Source: Saccharomonospora sp. CUA-673
Lineage (GTDB): Bacteria > Actinomycetota > Actinomycetes > Mycobacteriales > Pseudonocardiaceae
Direction: 5' to 3'
Assembly: GCF_001942305.1 (NCBI RefSeq)
Contig: NZ_MKKE01000028.1
Coordinates: forward strand, 1 to 54,158
DNA: 54,158 nt
How positions within the stretch are numbered: the stretch's first letter is position 1; each line of letters starts with the position of its first letter. A program made the position numbers and the translations under genes. Positions 38,754-47,837 of this stretch are shown here, in pieces. The notes under the pieces are model-generated. The model was not told the origin of the DNA and did no database searches. It worked only from the letters and a program-made list of their open reading frames with translations.

Positions 38754-41504
38754 TCAGTGGGCCGCGTCGTCCCAGGAACGGCCGAAGCCCACCGACACCT
38801 CGAGCGGCACGGCGAGTTCGTAGGCCGAGCCCATCTCGCGGCGCACGAGCGTCTCGATCTCGGCGTGCTCGCCGTCGGCGACCTCGATGACGAGTTCGTC
38901 GTGCACCTGCAGCAGCACCCGGCTGCGCAGTTCCGAGGCGGCCAGTGCGTTCTGCACGTTCAGCATGGCGACCTTGATGATGTCGGCGGCGCTGCCCTGG
39001 ATGGGCGCGTTGAGCGCCATCCGCTCGGCCATCTCGCGCCGCTGCCGGTTCTCGCTCGTCAGGTCGGGCAGGTAGCGACGCCTGCCGAAGATCGTCTCGG
39101 TGTAGCCGGCCTTCGCCGCCTCGTCGACGACGGTGCGCAGGTAGTCGCGCACGCCGCCGAAGCGGGCGAAGTAGTCGTCCATGAGGCCCTTGGCCTCCTC
39201 GGTGGAGATCCGCAGTTGCCCGGACAGTCCGTACGCCGACAGGCCGTACGCCAGGCCGTAGTTCATCGCCTTGATCTTCGCCCGCTGGCCGCCGGTGACC
39301 TCGCTCGCCTCGACGCCGAACACGGCGGCCGCGGTCGCGGCGTGGAAGTCCACACCGGACTGGAACGCGCTGATCAGATCCTCGTCACCGGACAGGTGCG
39401 CCATGATCCGCATCTCGATCTGGCTGTAGTCGGCGGTCATCAACTGGTGGTAGCCGTCCCCGACGACGAAGGCCTCGCGGATCTGCCGGCCCTCGTCGGT
39501 GCGGATGGGGATGTTCTGCAGATTCGGGTCCACAGAGGACAGGCGGCCGGTCGCGGCGATCGTCTGGTGCAGCGTCGTGTGGATCCGCCCGTCGACCGAG
39601 ACCGCCTTGATGAGGCCCTCCACGGTGCTGCGCAGCCGGGCCGCGTCGCGGTGCTCGAGCAGGTGCTGCAGGAACGGGTGCTCGGTCTTCTCGTACAGCG
39701 TCTGCAGCGCGTCCGCGTCGGTCGTGTAGCCGGTCTTGGTGCGCTTGGTCTTCGGCATGCCCAGCTCGTCGAACAGCACCACCTGCAGCTGCTTGGGCGA
39801 ACCGAGGTTGATCTGCTTTCCGATGACGCTGTGGGCGTTCTCGGTGGCTTCCTTGACCCGCGCAGCGTAGTGCGCCTCGAGGGTGGTGAGCCGGTCGAGG
39901 TCGACGGCGATGCCCGCGGCCTCCAGCTCGGTGATCACCGACAGCAGCGGCAGTTCGATCTCCGCGAGCAGCGAGGTGCCGCCGATCGTCTCGAGTTCGC
40001 CCGCCAGAGCCTCGCCCAGTTCGGCGGTGGCCCGCGCACGCACCAGCTCGTCGTGGACGAGTTCGTGCTCCTCGTCGTGGTCGGCGCCGCCGGAGGTGTC
40101 GAGCAGCGACAGCTGCCCCTGTCCGCCCGCGGATTCGGACCGCAGTTCGCGCTGCAGATACCGCAGGACGAGGTCGGCGAGCTCGAAGGTGCGCTGACCG
40201 GGCCGGACGAGGTAGGCGGCCAGCTCGGTGTCCATGGCCAGGCCGCGCACCCGCCAGCCGCGCGCGAGCAGCCCGTGCAGCGGCGCCTTGAGCGCGTGGC
40301 CGACCTTGCCGACCGCCGGATCGGCGAGCCAGGCACCCAGTGCGGTCTCGTCGGCGGGGTCGAGGGTGGTCAGGTCGAGGTAGGCGCCCTCCCCGTCCGG
40401 GGCGGCCAACGCGATCGACGCCGCGTCGGCGGTCACGGACGCGCCGGTGGTGCGCACGGACAGTCCGACGGTCGTGCCCGCAGGGGCGTGCTGCGCCAAC
40501 CACGCCGCGACGGTGCCCGGTTCGAGCGCGGCGCCGGTGACCGTGAAGCCCTCGTCGGCCTCCGGTTCCGCGCTCGAGAGGGTCGCGAACAACCTGTCGC
40601 GCAGCACGCGGAACTCGAGTTCGTCGAACAGCCGGTGCACCGCGTCGCGGTCCCAGGCGCGGACCTCGAGGTCGGCGGGGGTGGACTCGAGCGGCACATC
40701 GCGCACCAGCTCGGTGAGCTGACGGTTGAGCAGCACCGCGTCGAGGTTGCTGCGCAGCGCGTCACCGACCTTGCCCTTGACCTCGTCGACCCGGTCGACG
40801 AGGTCGCCGAGGGAACCGAACTGGCGGATCCACTTCGCCGCCGTCTTCTCCCCCACGCCGGGAATCCCGGGCAGGTTGTCCGACGGGTCGCCGCGCAGGG
40901 CGGCGAAGTCCGGGTACTGCACCGGGGAGAGGCCGTACTTCTCCTCGACGCCGTCCGGGTCGAAGCGGACGAGGTCGGACACACCCTTCTTCGGGTACAG
41001 CACGGTGACCGTGTCGGTCACGAGCTGCAGCGCGTCGCGGTCGCCGGTACAGATCAGCACCTCGTAGCCCGAGCCGCCCGCCTCGGTGGTGAGCGTGGCG
41101 ATCAGGTCGTCGGCCTCGTAGCCGCTCTTCTCCAACGTCGGGATCGCGAGCGCGTCGAGCACCTGCTTGATCAGCTCGACCTGGCCCTTGAAGTCGTCCG
41201 GCGTGGCCGAGCGGTTGGCCTTGTACTCGGCGAACGTCTCGGAGCGGAAGGTCTGCCGCGACACGTCGAAGGCGACGGCCAGATGCGTGGGCTCCTCGTC
41301 GCGCAGCAGGTTGATCAGCATCGAGGTGAACCCGAAGACGGCGTTGGTGACCTGCCCCGTGGACGTGCGGAAGCGGTCGGCGGGGACCGCGAAGAAGGCA
41401 CGGTAGGCCATCGAATGGCCGTCGATCAGCAACAGCCGCCCGGTGGTGGTGGCTGCCTCGGGCGGGGTGGTGACGGTCTCGCCGGTCTTCGCGTCGGGGC
41501 TCAC
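38754..41504 (-). CDS. polA: DNA polymerase I
   Basis: 916 aa. The N-terminal 5'-3' nuclease has LLLIDGHSMAYRAFFA, YEADDLIATL and GIPGVGEKTAAKWI. The middle domain lacks the DEDD proofreading residues, as is usual in actinobacteria. Polymerase motif A is DYSQIEMRIMAHLSGDEDL, motif B RAKIKAMNYGLAYGLSAYGLS, motif C LLQVHDELVIEV. It fills repair gaps and removes Okazaki primers. GTG 41504 is chosen because a damage-type promoter puts its -10 (TAGACT) 7 nt upstream (leaderless). The open frame extends far upstream, but this would cover the promoter and the divergent thioesterase gene. Confidence 0.97.
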   Translation of the reverse strand: MSPDAKTGETVTTPPEAATTTGRLLLIDGHSMAYRAFFAVPADRFRTSTGQVTNAVFGFTSMLINLLRDEEPTHLAVAFDVSRQTFRSETFAEYKANRSATPDDFKGQVELIKQVLDALAIPTLEKSGYEADDLIATLTTEAGGSGYEVLICTGDRDALQLVTDTVTVLYPKKGVSDLVRFDPDGVEEKYGLSPVQYPDFAALRGDPSDNLPGIPGVGEKTAAKWIRQFGSLGDLVDRVDEVKGKVGDALRSNLDAVLLNRQLTELVRDVPLESTPADLEVRAWDRDAVHRLFDELEFRVLRDRLFATLSSAEPEADEGFTVTGAALEPGTVAAWLAQHAPAGTTVGLSVRTTGASVTADAASIALAAPDGEGAYLDLTTLDPADETALGAWLADPAVGKVGHALKAPLHGLLARGWRVRGLAMDTELAAYLVRPGQRTFELADLVLRYLQRELRSESAGGQGQLSLLDTSGGADHDEEHELVHDELVRARATAELGEALAGELETIGGTSLLAEIELPLLSVITELEAAGIAVDLDRLTTLEAHYAARVKEATENAHSVIGKQINLGSPKQLQVVLFDELGMPKTKRTKTGYTTDADALQTLYEKTEHPFLQHLLEHRDAARLRSTVEGLIKAVSVDGRIHTTLHQTIAATGRLSSVDPNLQNIPIRTDEGRQIREAFVVGDGYHQLMTADYSQIEMRIMAHLSGDEDLISAFQSGVDFHAATAAAVFGVEASEVTGGQRAKIKAMNYGLAYGLSAYGLSGQLRISTEEAKGLMDDYFARFGGVRDYLRTVVDEAAKAGYTETIFGRRRYLPDLTSENRQRREMAERMALNAPIQGSAADIIKVAMLNVQNALAASELRSRVLLQVHDELVIEVADGEHAEIETLVRREMGSAYELAVPLEVSVGFGRSWDDAAH

Positions 41505-41511
41505 AGCCGTG

Positions 41512-41534
41512 AGTCTAGGGTGGGGCACCGACAG
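41512..41534 (-). promoter_or_regulatory. RecA-NDp (PafBC-type) damage promoter of polA
   Basis: - strand: CTGTCGGTG, 8-nt spacer CCCCACCC, then TAGACT, 7 nt before the GTG. The first box is identical to that of uvrB. Confidence 0.8.
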
Positions 41535-41567
41535 TGCCGCGGGTCGTATCGACGACGGGAGCGACGA

Positions 41568-42023
41568 GTGACCGACACCGATTCCAGTACCGGTTCCGAG
41601 CAGGCGTTTCGCGAGGCGCTGGCGGGTATCACGCCCGAGATCGCGGCGCAGCAGCTCAACGAGAAGGTCGGCATGGTGTTCGGCGAACTCTCGCCCGAAC
41701 GTGTGACCGCGACGATGCCTGTGGAGGGCAACCTGCAGCCCTACGGCCTGCTGCACGGCGGCGCCAACGCGGTGCTCGCCGAGGCACTCGGGTCGACGGT
41801 CGCCGCGCTCAACGCGGGCGAGGACCGGATCGCCGTGGGCATCGAGCTCAATTGCACGCACCACCGTTCGGCCACCGCGGGCACGGTCACCGGCGTCGCG
41901 ACCCCGTTGCATGTGGGCCGCAGCGCCGTCACCTCGGAGATCGTGATCACCGACGACGCGGGACGGCGCACCTGCACGGCCCGCCTGACCTGCATGGTCC
42001 GCGACCGACCCCCGTCGGCCTGA
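41568..42023 (+). CDS. PaaI-like hotdog-fold thioesterase
   Basis: 151 aa. NLQPYGLLHGGANAVLAEALGSTVA is the catalytic helix of PaaI thioesterases (HGG with a downstream acidic residue), followed by GIELNCTHHRSATAGTVTGVATPLHVGRS. Hydrolyses an acyl-CoA, substrate unknown; close to YbdB/MenI-like enzymes. GTG 41568 with GGGAG upstream. Divergent from polA. Confidence 0.9.
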   Translation: MTDTDSSTGSEQAFREALAGITPEIAAQQLNEKVGMVFGELSPERVTATMPVEGNLQPYGLLHGGANAVLAEALGSTVAALNAGEDRIAVGIELNCTHHRSATAGTVTGVATPLHVGRSAVTSEIVITDDAGRRTCTARLTCMVRDRPPSA

Positions 42024-42082
42024 GCATCGCCGGCGTGACTGGCTAACCTGCCCCCGACCAGCGGCGTGACAGAGGAGATCCG

Positions 42083-43822
42083 ATGAACCGCGACGAGCAG
42101 GTGGCCGCCACGACGAGCATGCTGTCGACCTACCTCGCCACCGGTGCGGCCGACGAGCCGGACTTCGACGTCGACACCGAGCTCGTGCACGAGGCGTACC
42201 GGCTGCTCGTGGACGAGTGCGGGGTCGACGACCTGGCCCGGATCGGCAGCGGGGACCTGACGCGCCTGCTGCTGGAACTGTTGCCGCAGGCCCGGCCGGA
42301 CACCGATCCGAACGCCCTCGTCGACGCCGTCGACGTCCTGGCCGACTTCGCCTTCGACGGCGCGTTCATCGACGAGGACCTGCACGGCGAGCTGCTCGAG
42401 GAGCTCGACACGGCGGAGACGGCGATGTTCGGTTCCCTCGTCGACCCGCGCGTCCCGGGCAACGAGACGAGCCTGAAGGAGCTGTTCAACCTTCCCGACC
42501 GGCTCGGCCCGATCCGCCTGCCGGACGAGCCGGAACTGGCCGAACGGGCGCGCGGCTCCGAACTGCTCACGCGGGTGCGCACGTTCGCCGAACAGCGGCT
42601 CGACGGCGCCTCCACCGCGGACGCGGCCGCCGCGGCCGGGATTCCCGACGGCGATGTGGCCACGGTGTCGCGGCTCGCCGACGAGCTCGGATTCATCACG
42701 ATCGACCTCGACACGGCGGATGCGGACACCACCGAAGGCACCGGGAATTCCGCCGGTGATGCGGCCGGGACGCGTGGCGACACGTTCGACGAGTGGCCGG
42801 ACGGGGACGACGACACCGTCCTGACCGTGTGGGGGCATGCACTGAACTGGCTCCTCGCCTGGAGCCTGCCGCTGGACGCCGAGGACACCGGCGAGGAGAC
42901 ACTCGACTTCACCGGCACCTCGGCGTGGTTCGCGCCGCTGTTCATGTCGTGGCGGGTCGGGCTTCCCGTAGGCGCGATCAGCGACATCATGGCCGACATC
43001 GCGGGTGACGAGCTCACGGCCGATCGAGCGAAGGCCGCGTGGACGGCGTGGACGGCCGAGCACGGCGACCCCGCGGAGGTGCTGCTGAGCCGGCTGGCCG
43101 GGCTGGGCGCGGTCGAGCTCACGGAGTCCGGCGCAGGATCCGAGTCGGAGGCGGCGACCGGCGGAACGCTGGCGCGCATCTCCGATCTCGGCGCGGCGTC
43201 GCTGCGCGCCGAACTGATCGAGTCCGATATGGACATTCCGCTGCTGCCCGAGCCGGACGAGGTCACCGCCGCCGATCTCGTCGAGGTGCTGATGCACGGA
43301 CTCGACGGGGAGCTCGAACAGGAGGCGTCGACGTGGTTCGCGGCGCGCACGACCGAGGAGGCGGCCGACGCGCTGCTCGCCGAGGCCGCGGCAGGCGACG
43401 CGATGCGCCGGGCCGGCGCGCTGGGGCTGGTGCGCGCCTACACCGGCGCGGAGGCCGAACCGGCGTGGCGCCGCGCGGTCGACGCGCCGAACGTCGGGCT
43501 GCATGCGCGCAACGAGCTGGCCGCGATGCACGGGGAGGACACCGGGCTGTCCGACGACGAGATCGGCTGGCTCGTGGTGGACACGATCGCGGCGCAACTA
43601 CCGCTCGACACCGGACATCCCGAGGACGCCGAGGAGCTGCAGGGCCTGTTGACCCGGCTGGTCAGTGCGGAAACGGTGTCCGTGGTGGAGTCGATGTGGC
43701 GGGCGGATCACCCGGACGTCGTCGCCGTGCTCACCGCATTGGGCGACCGGCATCCGGACAAGGCGATCGCGAAGGCGGCGCGCAAGGCGAGCCGCAAGGC
43801 CGCCGACCGCGACCGTTCCTGA
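42083..43822 (+). CDS. Large acidic hypothetical protein
   Basis: 579 aa, cytoplasmic, strongly acidic, mostly helical. The N-terminal half has repeated Asp/Leu-rich helices (ELVHEAYRLLVDECGVDDLARIGSGDLTRLLLEL). A linker near residues 210-245 is Thr/Asp/Gly-rich. The C-terminal third contains HEAT-like short repeats (RRAGALGLVRAYTGAEAEPAWRRAVD; SVVESMWRADHPDVVAVLTALGDRHPDKAIAKAARKA). No catalytic motif seen. ATG 42083 preceded by GAGGAG. Function unknown. Confidence 0.8.
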   Translation: MNRDEQVAATTSMLSTYLATGAADEPDFDVDTELVHEAYRLLVDECGVDDLARIGSGDLTRLLLELLPQARPDTDPNALVDAVDVLADFAFDGAFIDEDLHGELLEELDTAETAMFGSLVDPRVPGNETSLKELFNLPDRLGPIRLPDEPELAERARGSELLTRVRTFAEQRLDGASTADAAAAAGIPDGDVATVSRLADELGFITIDLDTADADTTEGTGNSAGDAAGTRGDTFDEWPDGDDDTVLTVWGHALNWLLAWSLPLDAEDTGEETLDFTGTSAWFAPLFMSWRVGLPVGAISDIMADIAGDELTADRAKAAWTAWTAEHGDPAEVLLSRLAGLGAVELTESGAGSESEAATGGTLARISDLGAASLRAELIESDMDIPLLPEPDEVTAADLVEVLMHGLDGELEQEASTWFAARTTEEAADALLAEAAAGDAMRRAGALGLVRAYTGAEAEPAWRRAVDAPNVGLHARNELAAMHGEDTGLSDDEIGWLVVDTIAAQLPLDTGHPEDAEELQGLLTRLVSAETVSVVESMWRADHPDVVAVLTALGDRHPDKAIAKAARKASRKAADRDRS

Positions 43823-43826
43823 CGAC

Positions 43827-43862
43827 AACGGCGCTCCGTCACCGTGGTGACGGGGCGCCGTT
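43827..43862. terminator. Bidirectional hairpin between convergent genes
   Basis: AACGGCGC...CGTCACC pairs with GGTGACG...GCGCCGTT around a GT loop with a small internal bulge. It separates the hypothetical gene from the ANTAR regulator gene. Confidence 0.8.
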
Positions 43863-43887
43863 CGTGGGGCTCGGCGGAGCGTTCGCT

Positions 43888-44502
43888 CTACTCGGCGATG
43901 CTCTCGATGACGGCCTCGGCGACCGCCTTCATCGTGGACCGGCGGTCCATGGCGGTGCGCTGGATCCAGCGGAACGCGTCCGGTTCGCTGAGACCCTGCT
44001 GGCTCATGAGCAGACCCTTGGCCCGGTCGATCACCTTGCGCGTCTCGAGCCGGTCGGTCAGGCCGGCCACCTCGGACTCGAGTGCCTGCAGTTCGGCGAA
44101 CCGGCTCACGGCCAGTTCGATCGCGGGCACCAGGTCGCGCTTGGCGAACGGCTTGACCAGGTAGGCCATGGTGCCGGCGTCGCGCGCACGCTCCACGAGG
44201 TCGCGCTGGCTGAACGCCGTCAGGATCACCACCGGGGCGATACGGTCGCCCGTGATCTTGGAGGCCGCCTCGATACCGTCCAGCTTCGGCATCTTGACGT
44301 CGAGAATCACCAGGTCGGGCTTGAGCTCGGTCGCCAGTTTGATGGCTTCCTCGCCGTCGCCGGCCTCGCCGACGACCTCGTAGCCTTCCTCGCGCAGCAT
44401 CTCGACGAGGTCGAGACGAATCAGCGCCTCGTCCTCTGCGACCAGCACACGACGCTGGGGCGCCGCGGCCTCTTCGCCGGCCTCGGTTGCCGCTTCGGTC
44501 AC
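43888..44502 (-). CDS. pdtaR: ANTAR-domain response regulator
   Basis: 204 aa. Receiver: acidic pocket VLVAEDEALIRLD, phospho-Asp in DLVILDVKMPKLDG, Thr in VILTAF and Lys in YLVKPF. A short coiled coil (FAELQALESEVAGLTDRLETRK) leads to the RNA-binding ANTAR domain VIDRAKGLLMSQQGLSEPDAFRWIQRTAM. It acts by transcription antitermination on ANTAR hairpins when phosphorylated by PdtaS. GTG 44502 has AGGAGG upstream. Position beside polA matches Rv1626. Confidence 0.93.
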   Translation of the reverse strand: MTEAATEAGEEAAAPQRRVLVAEDEALIRLDLVEMLREEGYEVVGEAGDGEEAIKLATELKPDLVILDVKMPKLDGIEAASKITGDRIAPVVILTAFSQRDLVERARDAGTMAYLVKPFAKRDLVPAIELAVSRFAELQALESEVAGLTDRLETRKVIDRAKGLLMSQQGLSEPDAFRWIQRTAMDRRSTMKAVAEAVIESIAE

Positions 44503-44700
44503 AGGGCTCCTCCTGGGACGATCAAACACGTAGAGACATGGCGGGTTTCGCCACGTGAAGACTACCTGCTACGTCGCTGACCGTGACGATGGCCTTCGCC
44601 ACGCAAGGTGATCACATGCTGGAAACCTACCCCGGCACCGCGCGTGCTAACCCGAATGCCGCCGGCAGCACCACGCCGAGTACAGTGATCGGCACCGCAC

Positions 44701-44774
44701 GCCCCCGTAGCCCAATTGGCAGAGGCACACGACTCAAAATCGTGCAAGTGTGAGTTCGAGTCTCACCGGGGGCA
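44701..44774 (+). tRNA. tRNA-Leu (anticodon CAA)
   Basis: Full cloverleaf: acceptor GCCCCCG/CGGGGGC, D-arm with AATTGGCAGA, anticodon stem CACGA/TCGTG with loop CTCAAAA (anticodon CAA), T-arm GTGAG-TTCGAGT-CTCAC. Discriminator A at 44774; CCA is not encoded. The variable region is only about 5 nt, unlike the long arm of most bacterial tRNA-Leu. A TACAGT -10 lies at 44681-44686. Confidence 0.9.
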
Positions 44775-44794
44775 CTTCGACACCCAGACATACG

Positions 44795-44832
44795 AGAAGG
44801 GGCCGATGATCTCGCGATCATCGGCCCCTTCT
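44795..44832. terminator. Strong bidirectional terminator after the tRNA
   Basis: A perfect 17-bp stem: AGAAGGGGCCGATGATC (44795-44811) and its complement (44816-44832) around TCGC. It is flanked by A/T-richer bases on both sides, so it can end the tRNA transcript and the convergent hypothetical gene. Confidence 0.9.
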
Positions 44833-44845
44833 TCGTGCTCCACGC

Positions 44846-45268
44846 TCAGGCGGGCGGCGGCACCCGCACCGAGTACGCCTCGCCGAGTTCGGCGCAGTGG
44901 ATCCGCAGCGACGGACGCACCGATCCGTTCGACGGGGCGATCGCCAGGATCAACCGGTGTTCCTCGTTCGGGCCGAGATCGATGGGCTTCTCGGCGGTCG
45001 GCAGGTGCCGACCGAGGCGGAGGCCGGTGGCCTCGCCGGGTTCGATCACGACCTCGTTGGCGGGAACCGGGCCGGTGTTGACGAGCCGGTAGACCAGACC
45101 ACTGACGTTCTCCAGACGGAACGCCGGCGCGTGGTTGTCGGTCGGCTCCTCCCGGCGGCTGCGAACCCGGCGGCCGATGTTCTTGGCTCGGCTCGCCACT
45201 CGTCCCATCACTCGTGTCCCGATCTCTTTCGCGTCGTCCTGCTTGCGCACAGCGGTCAAACCCCACAC
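44846..45268 (-). CDS. Conserved-looking hypothetical protein
   Basis: 140 aa. A basic N-terminus (ASRAKNIGRRVRSRREE) precedes a compact beta-rich domain: APAFRLENVSGLVYRLVNTGPVPANEVVIEPGEATGLRLGRHLPTAEK, ending LRIHCAELGEAYSVRVPPPA. The layout suggests an immunoglobulin-like beta-sandwich, but no family is recognised. The start is uncertain: GTG 45268, or a later GTG/ATG near 45208 with GAGATCGGGA upstream. Confidence 0.65.
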   Translation of the reverse strand: MWGLTAVRKQDDAKEIGTRVMGRVASRAKNIGRRVRSRREEPTDNHAPAFRLENVSGLVYRLVNTGPVPANEVVIEPGEATGLRLGRHLPTAEKPIDLGPNEEHRLILAIAPSNGSVRPSLRIHCAELGEAYSVRVPPPA

Positions 45269-45427
45269 CGTCGAGTAATCGAATAACCACTTGCGCGCAG
45301 GCGGAAACTCCCGCCGCGCGCCACCGCACTACCGGTAGACGCGGTTCGTACTACCCGTCGTTCGCAGGCCCGCCGATGTTACGAATCCCAGTTCAGGACG
45401 CCGCGATGATCGACCCGGGTCCGGTGA

Positions 45428-46000
45428 TCAGTCGTCGTCGTTGCAGATCTGCACCTCGACGCGACCGTCGTCGAGTTCGACCTCGAGGTCGAGCTGCTCG
45501 CGGCCCTTGCGGAACTCGATCTCCACCTCGTCGCGGTCGCGGCTGTCGACCGACTGGCGCCAGCCCTCGGACGGCTGGACTCCGCGCAGCACCAGGCGGT
45601 TGCCCTCACGGACGACCTGGGCGGTGCCGGCCTCGTACACCTGGTACTCGCCGCTGGGCTGCGGCGGCACGTCCACGCAATCGTCGTAGGCGGGCTTCGG
45701 CGGCAGGTAGCCCGGCAGGCCGCCCTGCTCCTGTCCGCCCTGCCCCTGACCCTGGTCGTCGTGCCGGTCGTCGCCCTGGCCGTCGTCGGACTGCTGCTCG
45801 TTCTCGGCCGGCGCCGACTGCTCGGGGCTGCGCTCGGCGCTGCCCACCTCGACGGGCTCGGGAACCGACTGCGGGGCGTCGCCCGCGTTGTCTCCCCCAC
45901 CACCGCAGGCACTGAGCGTGAGCGCGCCCGCGGCAACAACAGCGGCGATCTGCGCGACCCGGCGGGTCCGAGCGCTGCGGGAAAAGGTCGTGCTGTTCAT
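45428..46000 (-). CDS. Putative lipoprotein
   Basis: 190 aa. Lipoprotein signal peptide with lipobox LSAC at about residue 35, then a disordered Gly/Gln/Asp-rich linker (DDGQGDDRHDDQGQGQGGQE). The C-terminal globular domain has CVDVPPQPSGEYQVYEAGTA and an acidic beta-rich end (EVEIEFRKGREQLDLEVELDDG). Two Cys residues in the globular part may form a disulfide. Anchored outside the membrane; function unknown. ATG 46000 with AGGAGG about 12 nt upstream. Confidence 0.8.
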   Translation of the reverse strand: MNSTTFSRSARTRRVAQIAAVVAAGALTLSACGGGGDNAGDAPQSVPEPVEVGSAERSPEQSAPAENEQQSDDGQGDDRHDDQGQGQGGQEQGGLPGYLPPKPAYDDCVDVPPQPSGEYQVYEAGTAQVVREGNRLVLRGVQPSEGWRQSVDSRDRDEVEIEFRKGREQLDLEVELDDGRVEVQICNDDD

Positions 46001-46101
46001 GGCGTGTACGGCCTCCTGTCGTAACGTCCTGTGCTCGTGGAGCGTAAGCAATGAATCACGGGCGTTCCGTGAACGCATCATGAGGAAATCTTCAGACAAC
46101 C

Positions 46102-47837
46102 TCAGCCAACCCCGCCCCTGCTGAGGGGGCTGCGCGCACTGGTTGGACGGGCGAAACCGGCGGCGATGACGCGGCCCGGGGTCGCCTCGGCGGCCGGGTC
46201 GGTGGCGAGGTCCCACACGTCCCAGCCGATCTCGCCGGGCAGCAGCCGTTCGGGTGCGTCGGTGGCCAGGACGACCACGCCGGGGTAGTCGGCGAGCAGC
46301 CGCTGCACGAGTTCCGCACCGCCTGCGCCGAGTTCGTCCTCGATGTGGTCGAGCACCACCAGCGGGGGTCGGGCGTACAGCGCGCGGGCGAGCTGCAGCC
46401 GCGCGCGTTCGGGCGGCGCCAGGGGTTCGCCGCCGCGGCGCAGTGTCGTCCGCTCCCCCTCCGGCAGTGCGCGCACCCGTTCGGCGAGCCCGACCGCTTC
46501 GAGTTCCCGGTCGACCGGCAGGTCGGATTCCGGGTTGCGGTAGCGCACGGCGCGCGCGACGGTGCCGCGTTCGAGCGCCAGTCCGCGTGCCGCGTAACCG
46601 ACGTGCCGGCGACGTGCGGCGGGCCGAAGACTGCCGAGATCGCGGCCGGCCACGCGCACCCACCCGCGCGCCTCGGATCCGGTGCCCGCCAACAGATCCA
46701 GCACGGCGGCAACCCGCTCCGGGGACTCGCTCCGCAGCACCACCCGCGCGCCCGGCGCGGCCACCAGACCCGGCAGCCGCACCCCGCCGACCGCGAGGTC
46801 GTGGACGTGCACCTCCGCCGCGCCACGGACCTCCCCGCCGTCGGCACCGCCGCGGGACGACGCCCGGGACGGTGTCGCGCGCGCCAGCTCCGGGGCGAGG
46901 ATCCGCCGGGCGGCGAGGTAGGACTGCCGGTACTCGACGATCCGGCCGAGGTCGTGGATCGGCGTGGCCAGTACGCCGACGATGGTGATCGTCGTGGCCA
47001 CGAGGGCGTGGGTGAGACCGGCGCCCGCGCCGACGATGACGACGCCGAGGGTGGCGAGCGCTGCGGTGGACACGGCGGTGCCGCGCAGGTAGCCGGCCAC
47101 CCGCGCCCGCTGGATCGCGGTCTTCTGCACCCGGCCGCTGAGTTTGCGCAGCCGCCCCAGTTCGCGGTGCACTCCTCCACCGGCGCGGATCGCCGAACCG
47201 GCCGCAACCGTGTCGGCGACCTGCGAGGCGAGCCGGCCACGCGCCCTGCGCACCGTCCGCGCCCGCATGTACGCGACGCGCGCGAGCGCGGCGAACACAC
47301 AGGCCAGCACCACGACGGGTCCCACGACGGCCAGGGTCAGTGCCGGGTGCAGGCTCGCGAGCACCACCAGCACGCCGAGGATCAGCGGGATCCCGCTCGC
47401 CAACGGTGCGATCCCCCAGGCGATCCAGTTGCGCACCGCCGTCAGGTCGTTGGTGGTGCGGGCGATCGTGATGCCGACCGACGGTCCGCGCCCCTCGCCG
47501 AGTGCCGCGCCGAGCAGGCCGAGGCGGATCTGGTGCACGTAGTCCTGACTCAGCTTCTCCGCGAGGATCCACTCGACGACCCGCACCCCGCCCATGCACA
47601 CGGCCGCCAGCACGAGCACGCCGAGCCACGTCCACCGGTCGCCGGGAACGGCCGAGAGCAGCCGCGGCATGGTGAACGCGGTGACCCCGGCCAGGGCCGC
47701 CTGTCCCAGCCCGGCGCACACCAGCAGCGCGAACGTGAGACGCCGCCGCCGGTGAGCAGCCGTGGCAACGCGGCAGCCTCGGCAGCGGTGTCCCGCTCGC
47801 CGCGTTCGTCGGGGTCGCCGTTGTCGGCAGTGCTCAC
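46102..47837 (-). CDS. ABC transporter-like protein with degenerate ATPase domain (one apparent frameshift)
   Basis: About 578 aa. GTG 47837 overlaps the upstream stop by 4 nt. The first frame (MSTADNGDPDERGERDTAAE, then ALPRLLTGGG) must shift near 47740 to continue RRLTFALLVCAGLGQAALAG; one base is missing. Six membrane helices of the exporter type span residues about 35-310. The C-terminal ATPase-like domain has lost its key residues: the Walker A position reads VVLRSESPERVAAVLDLLAG with no GxGKS, the signature is PPERARLQLARAL, and Walker B is VVLDHIEDEL without the catalytic Glu next to Asp. It is therefore probably unable to hydrolyse ATP, or needs a partner subunit. Confidence 0.75.

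Noticed and set aside
38679..42023. 1114-codon open frame antisense to polA
   Set aside because: It is a codon-bias shadow: polA on the other strand has full motifs, and the antisense product is His/Arg/Gly-rich without any recognisable domain. The same applies to long antisense frames over uvrA, uvrB and rpsA.
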